A DNA stretch of 64,000 bases, from NCBI GenBank assembly GCA_000708835.1, contig DF237462.1, positions 1 through 64,000 of the forward strand, in the 5' to 3' direction. This DNA is from Klebsormidium nitens (taxonomy: Eukaryota > Streptophyta > Klebsormidiophyceae > Klebsormidiales > Klebsormidiaceae). This document shows, piece after piece, positions 53,396 to 64,000 of this stretch. Positions within the stretch are counted from its first letter, which is position 1. Each line of letters begins with the position of its first letter. The notes under the pieces were generated by a model that was given only the letters and a program-made list of their open reading frames with translations, was not told the origin of the DNA and searched no databases. Both the position numbers and the translations under genes were made by a program.

Positions 53396-56300
53396 ATGGA
53401 GCCAGCCCCGCCCGATGGAGGGGAACCGAAAGAAGACCTTACAGAACAGAGGTTCAAATTGTATGAGGAAACTGACATCGAGTCGGAGCCGTTAGTTGCA
53501 AGAGATGAGGATATTGATGGATCTCTCAAAGCCATCAGGCGCCCATGGTGGCACCTTCCCATCTTACCTCTGCTCATCTTGTCCGAATGGCTTGCCAGGC
53601 TCTCGGACGCCTTTGGGTCTCGCTTCGTCTTTGCTGTCATCATCGTGTATGGGATATCCCAGGGCATTGGGGAGATGGTCGGCGAATTCAACTCAAAGTA
53701 CTACTGGAAGGACGTGATGCGCGTGTCGCCAGCAGAGTCCCAAGTGAGCTGGCCATCAGCTTGCAGTGTACTTGTCGTACATCCGATCACCAGAAGCGTG
53801 CCCTCGGGCTGCCTCACCAGCCATAATTGTGTTAGCTTGGAATGGGCCATCGCTGATCTCAGAATTAGTGCTGAGTTCAGAAACTCGTCTCTAGCTGACA
53901 TGCATCCTGTTAAAAAAACAATGCCGGGTGAAAAGGTAAAGACAGAAAAGGATGCTAATTTTGTTAGCCAACTAGAGATGCATTTCCCTTTCCCCCCTCC
54001 TATTCCCCCCTCCTAAATTATCTCTCCCCCCTGTTCTCCTCCCCCTAGTTGTACAACTCCCTGCCCGACCTTCCCTGGGATATCAAACCGCTGTGGGGCC
54101 TTCTGACAGACAGCTTCCCTATCGCTGGCTCGCACACCCGCTCCTGGATTGCAATCACGAGCGTCCTCGGTGTTTTCTGCTGGGGGACCGTCGCGGCGGT
54201 CCGATTACCAAAAGGGTTAGCAGCAATCGCGCTGGTTGGGACAAATGTTGCAATGGCGCTTCCGGACGTGGCCACAGATGCGGCCGTCGCAATGCGGTCA
54301 CGCGCCAAGCCGCAGTTTGCAGCTGATCTCCAAGTGAGACAAAAGCTTTTCGTGATCCTGGTCCTAGGGTCAGGGTGTGGTGATTTGCGATCAAAAGGGC
54401 TTGGTTTGTATCTGAAAACTTACTGGCACCCTCCTTGATGATCACAAAAGGAAGTTCCATCAAGAGAAGGCTTGAGGAAGCAAACATGAGCTCCTGTTCT
54501 AAATGCAGTCTGCAGCAGCTTGGCGGTTGAGTATATGGCTTGGATCCTGCGTCTAGTGATCAAGGCTGTTTTAAAAGGCTTTCTTCATTGTTTTGGCAGC
54601 GAATGCGACCGAATAGATACTTGTTGCTGTGTTTGTCAGCGAAGCATTTTGTCGCATGGGGGCGCTTTTTAATGAGTTTGTTATAACAAGAGAAAGCGCC
54701 GGTGGGGAAAGTCTGTCCATGGTATGCCTGCGATAGCCAAGCTGAATCAGGACAACACGACTGCAATCTCGAGTGAGTGTCCTTCGAGCTTACTGAAGTT
54801 GAAAACTCAAAGTTGAGTCACAAAAGCGCCCAGTTGTCAACCATCGTCTTGCTATTCCCCTGATTCTAGGCTCTTGCACTTTTCATTTCTGACGACGACA
54901 CGCCATTTCTTTCCCCAGAGCTTAACTTGGGGCACGCTCGCGGTGGGTTCCTTAATCGGCATGGCGTTTAGCGGGCCCGCCGTTCACTACTTGGGCTCTC
55001 GCGGAACATTTGCGCTCTTGTCTGGTGCGCCAGCATTGACGCTGTTGGCAGCGTGGGCACTGCCAGAGCCGAAAGCTGCGACCAATCAGAAGGTGAGCGA
55101 CTGACCGCGGGTCGCCCGTGCCGTGGTACTAGAAAGGTGCTGTTCGGGCATACTCATTGCCAGGTTTTCTGGTTCGCGCTTCACTTTTCAGAAGCTCTCC
55201 GCTTGGGACGTGTCTGCTCAGCGAGAATCGTTTTAATTTCATCTTTGCAGTCGTAGTACAGTCGTAGTTGTGCAGAATTCGAGGCTACTGCCCGCCAATT
55301 CTGAAAGTGATCCCGTGTCTTGTGCATCAGGGCGGTTTTGCGCGCGTCTGGCACTCCCTGCGGTTGTTCTTCGGGGCCATGCGGGACCCGCGCCTGTGGC
55401 AGCCGGCCTTGTACATATACCTCAGGTGAGACCAACTTGCAGAATCGAGCAGCTAGGACGGAAAGCTCATAGCTTCTGGGGTTTCGTACTGTCCGGTTCC
55501 CTCCGTAGGCGGGCTCGAAGCCTCTGAGTGGTCGTACTATCCGTACACTTTCCACCAATTGCTAATCCGAGGATCTCCGCACGGCTTATTGGACGAGCCG
55601 GTTCGACCTGTCCCGTCATATGTCGCCGTCCGTTGCCATTTTCTTAGCAACTCGTTTAGACGAACAGCGAACTTAGTCGCTCACAAGCTTCGCAAGTAGC
55701 CCGGTTTGCAAGACGCGAAGAGCCTTCTACCACCAGCAGCTAGCATTGTTCGTCCACCGAAGACCTTCTCTTAGTGAATCATGACATGTGCGCCGATGTG
55801 CACTGCTCCTTTTAATGCCTGAAGCTATGCTTCCTCTAAACGTAGGCTTCCTCACTGGGGCGGTAGAGCAATTGTTTGGTTTCATAAACCCGGGAAGAGT
55901 TAACCTAAAACTCAGTGCAAAGCTTTGCTGTCCCCCAGCCAGGCCCTGTGCCCTGACATCACCGAGGCCAAGTTCTACTGGCTCACGGACAAGACCGGGA
56001 CGGGGCCCGGCTTCTCCGAAAACTTCTTGGGGTTTCTCGCTACCGTGGGAAACTTAGCCATGCTGGCCGGGGTTCTGGCCTACAACTGGTACCTCAAGGA
56101 CCAGCCTTTCCGGCGCGTCTTTTTGTGGGCGCAGGTAACCAAGCGTTCTCGTCAGGGAGTCCGCTTCCCGTTTGCGAGAAGGTTGATTCATTGTTCTCGC
56201 TTCTTGAGGTCTGTCACTGAGAAGAATTACGAGGAGATGCATCAGCCGTGAAGCAAAACATAGAGAGCCAAAATGGCCATTCAAGAGTTCAGCGCAAGGG

Positions 56301-57379
56301 ATGCAACGTCAGAGCCGTTTCGTTGAGTAAAAGTAAGAGAATATTGTTTGTCTTCCTCACCTTGACCCGCTTTATATGCAAACTGAGACGCGTCAATGCC
56401 CAGGGACGAAGATCGTTGAACTCAATTCCGGTTTGACAAGCTGCCACGTGTCCTTGCACCGCAGGTGACGCTAGTAATAACCGGGATGCTAGACTTGATT
56501 CTCGTGACGCGGCTCAACCAGCGATTCGGCATTCCGGATCACGCGTTTGTCGTGGGTGACGAGGCGGTGCAGGACGCAATCGACAACCTGCGTATGGTCC
56601 CCATGCAGGTGCGTTCGCATAATGCCACCTGTCAGATTTGCATCGGCCGCCTGGGCAGAAAGACCCTTCGTGAATGCAGTGCTTGTGAGGCCAATTATCG
56701 GATGCTTTTCTGTTCGTGTAGCTTTTGGGGGTTTACGTCTGAGTAGATTGTACAAATTGGAGGCTTAAACCAGAACTGAACTTCGTGTAGTTTGGAGGCT
56801 CTGAATCTAAACCCCTGTCGTCATCGATCTTTTCCCAATCAACATTAAATCTGCAAGCTGGCACAAACTCGCCAGCCTGCACCAGAAGAAATTCTGTGGA
56901 CGAGATGACCGGTCGCTAACATTCCTACTCGCAACTTTGGATCACACGTGCACGGTCGGCTTTGCAATCGGCGACGCTTTGCTCTTCGGGATTAGAGATC
57001 CTCTCCTCCTCTTTCTCAGGTCCTAGCCGCCCGCCTCTGCCCCCCCGGAATTGAGGGCACGCTCTTCGCCTTCCTGATGTCGCTCTCCAACGCCGGCGCG
57101 AACACCGCAGAGCTGCTAGGGGCAGGCCTGATAAAGGTGCTCGGAGTGACGTCAACAAACTTTTCCAACTTGTGGCTTGCGGTAACGATCAGGAGCTTGA
57201 TGAAGCTCTTGCCCATTGTGTTCCTGTTTCTAGTCCCTGATGCGAGCCCAACGTCAGACTTTGGGGTCGTAGGCGGAGGAAAGGGTATACCTCGGGACAG
57301 CGATAGCGGCGTTGACCTGACGGTTATGCCTTTGAGCTCGGAGGGACGTGTTGATGACCGCCCGAGAACACCACGATGA
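53396..57379 (+). CDS. Folate-biopterin transporter family protein (BT1/FBT, MFS)
   Basis: Seven exons are 53396-53743, 54049-54333, 54919-55092, 55331-55425, 55939-56134, 56465-56608 and 57020-57379, in phase, for 533 residues. Family marks are SLPDLPWDIKPLWGLLTDSF early in the membrane domain, ALPDVATDAAVAMRSRAKP with DLQ-SLTWGTLAVGS after it, FRRVFLWAQ in the middle, and LSNAGANTAELLGAGLIKVL in the last exon. About 12 hydrophobic segments are expected for this major-facilitator family; several are plain (LPILPLLILSEWLARL; LWLAVTIRSLMKLLPIVFLF). Family members move folates or pterins across membranes; plant and cyanobacterial ones act at the plastid envelope or cell membrane. Substrate and location here are inferred. 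The N-terminus is acidic and not clearly a transit peptide. Confidence 0.93.
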
Positions 57380-58540
57380 CATGCTGTCACATGGCGATTG
57401 TGAAGACGAAGTTTAGAGCGAAATGCACAGGAACGTTGCTGACTGATTAATCGACACTGAATGCATGGATGTCTCGACACTGCTAGTACTACTGTCTCCT
57501 TAAAGGACAGAGTGAATTACATGAGACGTGTGGTCAATACCATAGAGAGGTGCATGATGAAAGTTCGCATTTGTTTCATGCGTACATTCAGACCGCGCCC
57601 GGGGTCACTTACGAAGTTTGCGGCAAAGCACTTATGGCTCATATTGTGGGGGCGGCGCAGCAAACGTGGATCAAAGCGTAATTGACTATATATGAAATAT
57701 ATAGCATGTGCGTGCAGACAATTGCAGCCACTTAGGCACAGGGCATCTAGGCATACGGCTCTGCCAGCTTATACCTATACATGTCTTCGACTGCGCGTGA
57801 AAATCACAAGTGATCGGTCTGCTTCCCAGTACATGCTTGAAGCTGATTAGTATACGATGTCAACCTGTATTGCCTCAGTGCAAAGGCAGGCTTGGGACCA
57901 GAAGGCAGCCAAATGCACACTGATTAAGGTGGCCATGACAAGCGCTCAATCGATAGCCCGTAGGTACCTTATTTGATGTGCCTCTCACATGCCACTGACA
58001 AATCTTGGAATACTGCATATGCTTATTGGAAGCCAGTCTAAGGGTGGCAACTTGCAGCCTTAAAACTGTATGTCTGACCGGCAACCTAAAAATATAGCCA
58101 AGAACACCTTATGTCTTGCCGATCTTTACTATTGCTTTACTTCCCAATCTTTACCTCAGGCAATTGTTGTACCACTTGAATCTACCTGAGATTGGCCGAT
58201 CAAAGCAATCTCACATCGTGTGCTGGCGGCAAGGTGGAAAATGTGCTCTCTCAACAGCTGAAAAGCTCAACTACAGAACAGTAGCAAGCCACATTTGGTG
58301 CATAGTACACTCGATCATTCTGATGCCCGCAACGACATGTGGACCCAGCAGAATGATGACTATCCCGAGTCTTCACTACAATCCAACTTGGGAACAACTA
58401 ATTTCGGACTGTTTCCAAACATAACATGTACATTTAACTCCTATGCAATGACTCTCACTTTTGTCTGCCAAGAAGACTTGCCCAACTGGTTCAAGCCCAA
58501 TCCAATGACCTGTGAATCATTCTACTTTCCCTTCCGCTTG
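57380..58540. other. Gap downstream of the transporter
   Basis: I see no supported gene. The interval is AT-richer than the flanking exons and contains only short unsupported frames; the plus-strand frames at 58116-58615 have no splice partners and overlap the probable 3' end of the next minus-strand gene. Confidence 0.35.
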
Positions 58541-59051
58541 TCCTCTGCTTTTTCGATGCAAGGTCCACTGGTTGTAGAGGTACCGCCCCGATACCATATC
58601 AAAGGCAAGTTGTAATCTTCCTTGGATGCTTGGCAAATCCTGTGGGATCAGGAAGCCTGTCGGGTAAGCTAAGATGGACGGAACAACCATCTTCTACAAA
58701 CTTGCATTGTCGCAATTTGAAATTGCTTTTAATGAGCGCAGTAAGATTAAAGTCTGCCTGCAAAGCAGACAAGGGATGCAAGCACGCAACATCATCCCAG
58801 AACAGGAGTGGCTTACAAATGCTGTACCAAATGAGCAAAACACTAAGGACATCCTCGAGTTGCTCATGCCCCTTGTGTTTGACACCACGTACCTTCTGAG
58901 AATCCTGTTTACTCCTTGCAGTTGTTGCAGCGACTCCCTCATCGGACCCGAACACGCTCGGTGCTCCCTGCTTGTTCCATGAAACCCAGGCGATGTAGCC
59001 AGCGACCAATGTGGAAGCAAGGACCAGGAGTACTCGCATTGGACACACCAT
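58541..59051 (-). CDS. Small signal-anchor protein of unknown function
   Basis: The minus-strand start at 59051 (MVCPMRVLLVLASTLVAGYI) gives a hydrophobic N-terminal segment, then WVSWNKQGAP. Exon 1, 58893-59051 (53 codons), ends at a strong donor (GTACGT). A second exon begins after TTTGCAG near 58764 and reads ADFNLTALIKSNFKLRQC. Two endings are possible. Read-through gives PDRLPDPTGFAKHPRK and a stop at 58616-58614. A second intron of about 58 bp to the acceptor CCCACAG would instead add DLPSIQGRLQLAFDMVSG and end in EGKVE-stop near 58541. The second ending looks more protein-like. Probably anchored in the endomembrane system; family not recognised. Confidence 0.5.
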
Positions 59052-61335
59052 GGTTCCAGGCGGAGCAAAAGGCGTCGAGTGAACTTCAAACCAACGACAC
59101 CAAGCTACTCCTGGACCTAAGCGAAAGAGGACCTAACTGGTGCGCATCAGCAAGTCCTCCTTCGCTGGAGCTCTGCAGAAGGATCTAAACTATTTGCACC
59201 TCATAAGCTGCAGAATGGAAGGAATGATAGAAGGTTTTCCAACAGAACCATGCTTTCAACTTCTATGGGGCCGTTTGCAGGCAGGCTTTCAATCTTGTCG
59301 CTCGGTCGGTGCAGTCCCACTTTGCTTTGCACTTTACGTCCTTATCAGAAGCAACAACTTTCAGCACTCCACCAGCTGAATCCGCCTACCCGCCTCAACC
59401 GCCCGAGCTCTCTGCTCCAGCAGCAATCTCAAGCACGGCCACACCACGTCCCGGGAAGACTGTTTCTGAGCCGCTCTTCTACGCCATGAAAACCTTGTCT
59501 TCCATGAAAAGAGAGGACACTCAGGAGCCTGCTTGACCTCAACAAGCGTGCCTACTTATCTTCAAGAGCACATGTAATCTTATACTTTGTGCGGGCCGCA
59601 AGGTCAGCACGCGCCAGCCACCCTTCCTTCTTTGCTGGTGCAAGGAAGGTGCTGCATGGCAAGGACTCGGAGGTCGGTTTGGTCCTGGTAATCCAAGTAA
59701 AGATAAACCCACCAGGTCACAGCAGGTAACGCAGAGACGTCTTGGAATGCCCGGTCTGCTCGTTGCGCCGGTCTTGTCAACGGGCGTCACTGTAGTGCAG
59801 TCTGCAGCTTTTCGTGAATTTTTCGGACCCGGTTGTTCGAAGGACCGGGAGGAAGCTAGGTGCCCCGCTTTAAAACGCGTTACGTCACGGGCTCACCAGT
59901 AATTTGTAAACCAAGTCAACGCGTCGTTTTGATCCTTACTATAGCCTATGATGCTTCTCTGTCGAATTAATTCAATTGATTGATCGGTCTGTGCAGATCT
60001 GCTTGACCTGCCAGTTAGGAACTTAGGGTTAACCCGAAATGCCTGCTCCAAAGTGCTCGTCGTGCATTAGGTATCTGACAGAGACTGGACACCTCGAAAT
60101 TGGCGAATGAGGACGGCGATTGTTTCTTTTGAAGCATTGCCATGGTGTTATCAGTTAAGACTCTTACTTGGATGCAGCTGCAGCACGTTCTGAACCCGTT
60201 CTGAAGAGCCACACTTGAAAGATATGGCGTATGATCGAGGAGCCAGGATCGGCAGGCACTCTGCTTCTCCCACCGAGCTCGATGTTGGCGCGCCTATCCT
60301 AGTGGTTCATCATGTCCCAAGTCGCAGCTCCAATATTGAATCCGCAGCTCCACTAATAAGGTCTGAATCAGGTGACTCGGTCCTATGTCTCATTTCGACG
60401 AGAGTCACCATCTGAACATGCGCATCATCACTATAAAAGCGTAGTGAATCGCATGCGGCTTCAATCCACTACTTCGAGATCCAAAGAACGCGGATTTCCA
60501 CGTTCTCCAAGATGAAGCTTTCCTTAAGACAAGCTCACGTGCAAAGATCGATTGTTGTCCTGGTCCAGAGTGAACGGATTATGGCGGTTGGACACTGCAG
60601 TAAGTCTAATACGGTTTTTGCAAAAGCGAACGGCGCAGCTGCAGATCTTCACGGTGCATAAACTCGGCCCCATACAAAGTTTTCCTGGAGACAGCAATAT
60701 CGAGACACACTGCTAATGCTTAGAAACCATTGTTGGGACTTGACGACATCATGACATCAGGGACGGTGCTTGTGGGAAGGAGTTGAGCAAGCCCTCTCCT
60801 TTGTAGCCCCGGCGGCAGGCCAGACGATGACGGGGCATGATGACGGGGCATGATGACTATAGAGTTCGTTCTGATCTCAGAGGCACTTCAGAAAACAAAC
60901 GGGGAATTTAGCTGTTCAGTGTCGGTTGGACGGAAGCTCCAGCTTCAAATCCACGTCAACATGGCCAAATTTTAATTACTTCCAATTTTTATCAAACACG
61001 CCCTGTCACGACGTGCAGCTCTCAAGCCAGAAAGCAGATCATGCCTTCAAAGAACGGGTTCGGATCCACATAAGGGCGTGCGTCCTCTCAATGTGCGAAT
61101 CTGCCTCTGTTGATCATCGCATGTCTCGAACCACCAGATTGTCTCAAGGAGAGCGATCATTGGAAAAATGTCCACCCGTAGGAAGCGCGGTTATTGCAAG
61201 CAAGAAGTTTATAGACCGTTGCATTCTTGCTGCAATGTGTAGCAAGCATTACCTCGGAAGTCCACGCCACCTCTACCCTACTTCCTACTCTACCTACCCC
61301 GTATCTTACACCGCTCCCCCGCCGCCCCTAGTTCC
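59052..61335. other. Large gap between the signal-anchor gene and PACRG
   Basis: No gene can be supported. A plus-strand frame at 59309-59536 is Ser/Pro/Thr-rich and ends EDTQEPA-stop, but no upstream exon or start fits it. Other frames (60215-60415, 60926-61360) are short and composition-poor. A duplicated GATGACGGGGCAT occurs in tandem at about 60825-60850. The 3' untranslated region of PACRG should occupy the right edge. Confidence 0.35.
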
Positions 61336-64000
61336 TCAGTTCGTCATGCAGCTCTCGTAGGTAGGGATCATATATTTAATGTTAATGAACGCGTCCTCGC
61401 CGCCCTTCTGCTCGAACAGCTCCAGCGTCCGCATGACGCACTCGCCCATGCACTGCTGCTTCTGCTGCGCATAGTCGATGCCGTCGCCCAGATTCTCGGT
61501 GTGGTTCTTGAACAGGTTCAGCACGGGCAGGATCTGCCGGTAGTACGGCACCAGCGCCTCGCCCACCATCTCTTCGCTCTCCACCAGCTTGCACAGCAGC
61601 TGCCACAGGGGAAGTTGGGGAATTAGAGATGGCAAATCAGGTTTAAAAGCTTTGAGATTAGTGAAGTCACCGGCGTGGGACGGGTAGGATGAATTTGGGA
61701 GTTAGGGTGGATACGAGTGCGGAGCAGGAGATCCTGTGAGTCAGCTTTCTAGCCTTGGATTTGAGGTGCCTATTCCTAAACCTTGACTTTTCCCCAAGAT
61801 TCCCCCAAGGTACGTAGGGGAACGGGTCAGAGTCAAACCTGGACCACTCTTGTCGCATACGGCCCTTCACATTTGTATCTCTTCTTATTACTTCGAACTT
61901 TGTAGCTCTGCTCAGGCTTCTCAACCGTGCTCACTTCTCCGTGCTTCATTTCGCATTGCTTGCAAACTGCAAACTTTTCATTTGATAGGGAAGACGTTTG
62001 GCAGAGAAAATGTAACCCAACCCGATTGCAGCCGGATCAGACTGAAGGAGGGCGATTTGAGGAGACTGTGAAACGATCATCTTTACTTTGGACGCAGGCT
62101 ATTCGTGAAGTTTGTCGCGCCCATTCAGCGTCCCGGCTAACGGTTTGCGTGTGCAGGGGGCGTTAGTATTCGCAGTTCTACTTCAAAGCATGCGAGGTGC
62201 GAAAAGTAACCGCGTACTCTTCTCACCCTGCCTATAAGGAACGGGGAAAGAAAAACCATGTTATCTCCGGAGGAAGGAAGTTGTGCGCCTGAAATCCTAC
62301 ACGAGCGCTTCTCGACCCTTGGCTGATTTGAGCTCTCCGTCCAAATTCCGGTACTTCCACCTAAGCGACTTCGAAGGAACTTTGAAGCTTAAGGACGTGC
62401 GTCTTCATTCACTAAACGTGTCTCTCCAGAGACGGGGAAAGTTTCGAACTTGAGTTGTGAAAGACGGCGCCACGATACGATAAAAGTGCCCGCTGTAATC
62501 CATTCCTTGCCTGGACAGAGCTGGGCCGCTTAAATTCAGTTCCCCAAGAAGATTGGTACACAAAAGTATACCGAGGAAGGACCACTGAACAGGGTCCAGC
62601 GAGGGCCAGCTTACCTGGAGCGTGATGTTGATGACGTAGGAGTCCCTCGTGTTCAGGGCGGTCTTGATTGGGATGATCAGCTGAGGGATCACTGGCAGTA
62701 TCTTGCCGTTCCCAACCTGCAACCCCGAAGCGAGCGGCGTTGGCTCTGGTATGCATAAAATCTGTTCTGTGACCACCGTTTGGTAGCTCGAGTTGTTCGA
62801 AGAGACACAGTCAGCACTAAGCCAGGATAGGCTTGTCTTTCCCCCTGCTTGCGATCGAAGCGCGTTCGCTGATCGAAGCTTGGAGATTGCTATCCAAGTT
62901 CTACATCACCGTGCTGCTTCCGTTGCAATTCCGCTGCTCTTGTGCATTGTTTTCCTCGCTTTGGCTTTCTCTATCGATAATTGCAACAATCGGGGGAAGT
63001 GGGCGCCCCAGACTCTGTGACTCTGTTTTGCCGTTCCAGCATCAGGTGCTTTCAACCGCAGAGGCAACGCCCAACTCTCTTGCGAAGCGCACCCTCACCT
63101 TGAGCATGTCCTCGACGCCCTTGATCGCTAGGAACCGGTACGGCTCCTCCTTTTCCCGGATGCCGTCGAAGAAGATGGGCAGGTAGTGGTGGTAGTCCAG
63201 CTTGCTGACGTCAACCTTCCAGTTGATGGTGTTCTTCGAGCCCCGGTGGTCCACCGAGATGGGCAGGTCGCCCCGCTCGTAAAACTTGCGGAACTGCAAC
63301 GGAAGAGGCACGCTCGCGTCAGGAGATGACGTTAGTAATGTGCGAAGCTACGAAGTGAGCATCAGGGTGTGCTCCGAAGAAGTGAATGGTGCGCCGGGAG
63401 TCCCTGAACTAATTGAATATAAGTGCAGGCTTTGTCCCGCACAAGAGAGAATTGTGGAGCAGGAGTGCAAGGTGCATGACGGTTGAGGATCCTTCAGGGG
63501 CCTTACGAAATACCGGTGACAAGAATCTGAACGGCTCTTGCACAATGTGTCAACCCGGAGCTTGAGCTCACGAACATCATCGACTTTCCTGACTTACAGC
63601 TGCCCGAACCGCTACAGACTTTCGCTTTCAATTTAGCCGCCCCTTGATTCACTGGATCTGCCAAACTGTCTCTCTAGCACAAAGAGCTTCTCGAGTCGCA
63701 CCCAAAGGCAAAGCTTTTAAGCTGTCCTAAGCTTTCCGTTCAACGAAGCAGTCAGCTAAGAGGGGGAGATGGCGTATCAGGCTCTCTCATGCTCGAGCTC
63801 TTGGAACAGGAATTTCGGCGTCATAGCTTGAACTGTGCAGCGGGCTTGCCAAGATCCTCTCTTCCCTCAGGATCTTGTTCCATCTTTTGCAGCCAATTGC
63901 ATTTTCCGATCACTAAACAGCTGGCCTTGAGTAATTTAAAAAGGTCCAGAGACAATGAAACTCACGAGCGTGTTGGGCGGGTTGTCCCGCTTCTTGAAAG
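61336..64000 (-). CDS. PACRG: PACRG (parkin co-regulated gene) axonemal protein, 5' end outside window
   Basis: Exons on the minus strand are 63966 to beyond 64000, 63099-63293, 62615-62716 and 61336-61599, in phase, ending TGA. Hallmarks are [85 protein letters not shown] and [17 protein letters not shown], matching the conserved PACRG core almost throughout. PACRG is a microtubule inner protein that, with FAP20, forms the inner junction between the A and B tubules of ciliary doublets. Its presence implies that this organism makes flagellated cells (zoospores or sperm). The N-terminal, variable part of the protein lies outside the window. Confidence 0.96.

Overview
The window is nuclear DNA from a photosynthetic eukaryote. 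Genes are interrupted by introns of roughly 60-950 bp, mostly GT-AG, and there are no bacterial operons. The mix of a plant BAHD acyltransferase, a folate-biopterin transporter of the plant/cyanobacterial type, a protein with a plastid-targeting-like N-terminus, F-box/leucine-rich-repeat genes and the axonemal protein PACRG points to a streptophyte lineage that keeps flagellated cells. A charophyte alga such as Klebsormidium fits best, but this is inference. Exon borders below were set by hand from splice signals and reading phase.

Left half (1-40118). The dominant structure is a threefold head-to-tail duplication of a block carrying an F-box/LRR gene (+ strand), an Ala/Glu-rich coiled-coil gene (- strand) and a DEAH-box RNA helicase gene (- strand). 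Unit 1 (1-~6525) has a broken F-box/LRR copy, no coiled-coil gene and a decayed helicase fragment. Unit 2 (~6760-21540) has an intact F-box/LRR gene, coiled-coil copy 1 and a second decayed helicase fragment. Unit 3 (~21800-40118) has an intact F-box/LRR gene, coiled-coil copy 2 and the only complete helicase (11 exons, 732 codons). Both relics stop at the 5' edge of helicase exon 3, so the duplication breakpoint probably lay in helicase intron 2 and the extra copies never had the first two exons.

Right half (40119-64000). This part is single copy: an eight-exon BAHD acyltransferase (+), a small predicted membrane protein (-), a basic protein with a transit-peptide-like N-terminus and a Cys-rich C-terminus (-), a seven-exon folate-biopterin transporter (+) divergent from it, a small signal-anchor protein (-), and the 3' part of PACRG (-), which runs off the right end.

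Notable secondary signals are a conserved promoter module with repeated GTAC cores upstream of all three F-box/LRR copies, several GC-AG introns, strong over-representation of the palindrome TGACGTCA (16 exact copies found by eye), and an inverted repeat inside an intron near 51 kb. I saw no rRNA, tRNA, CRISPR array or intact transposase gene.
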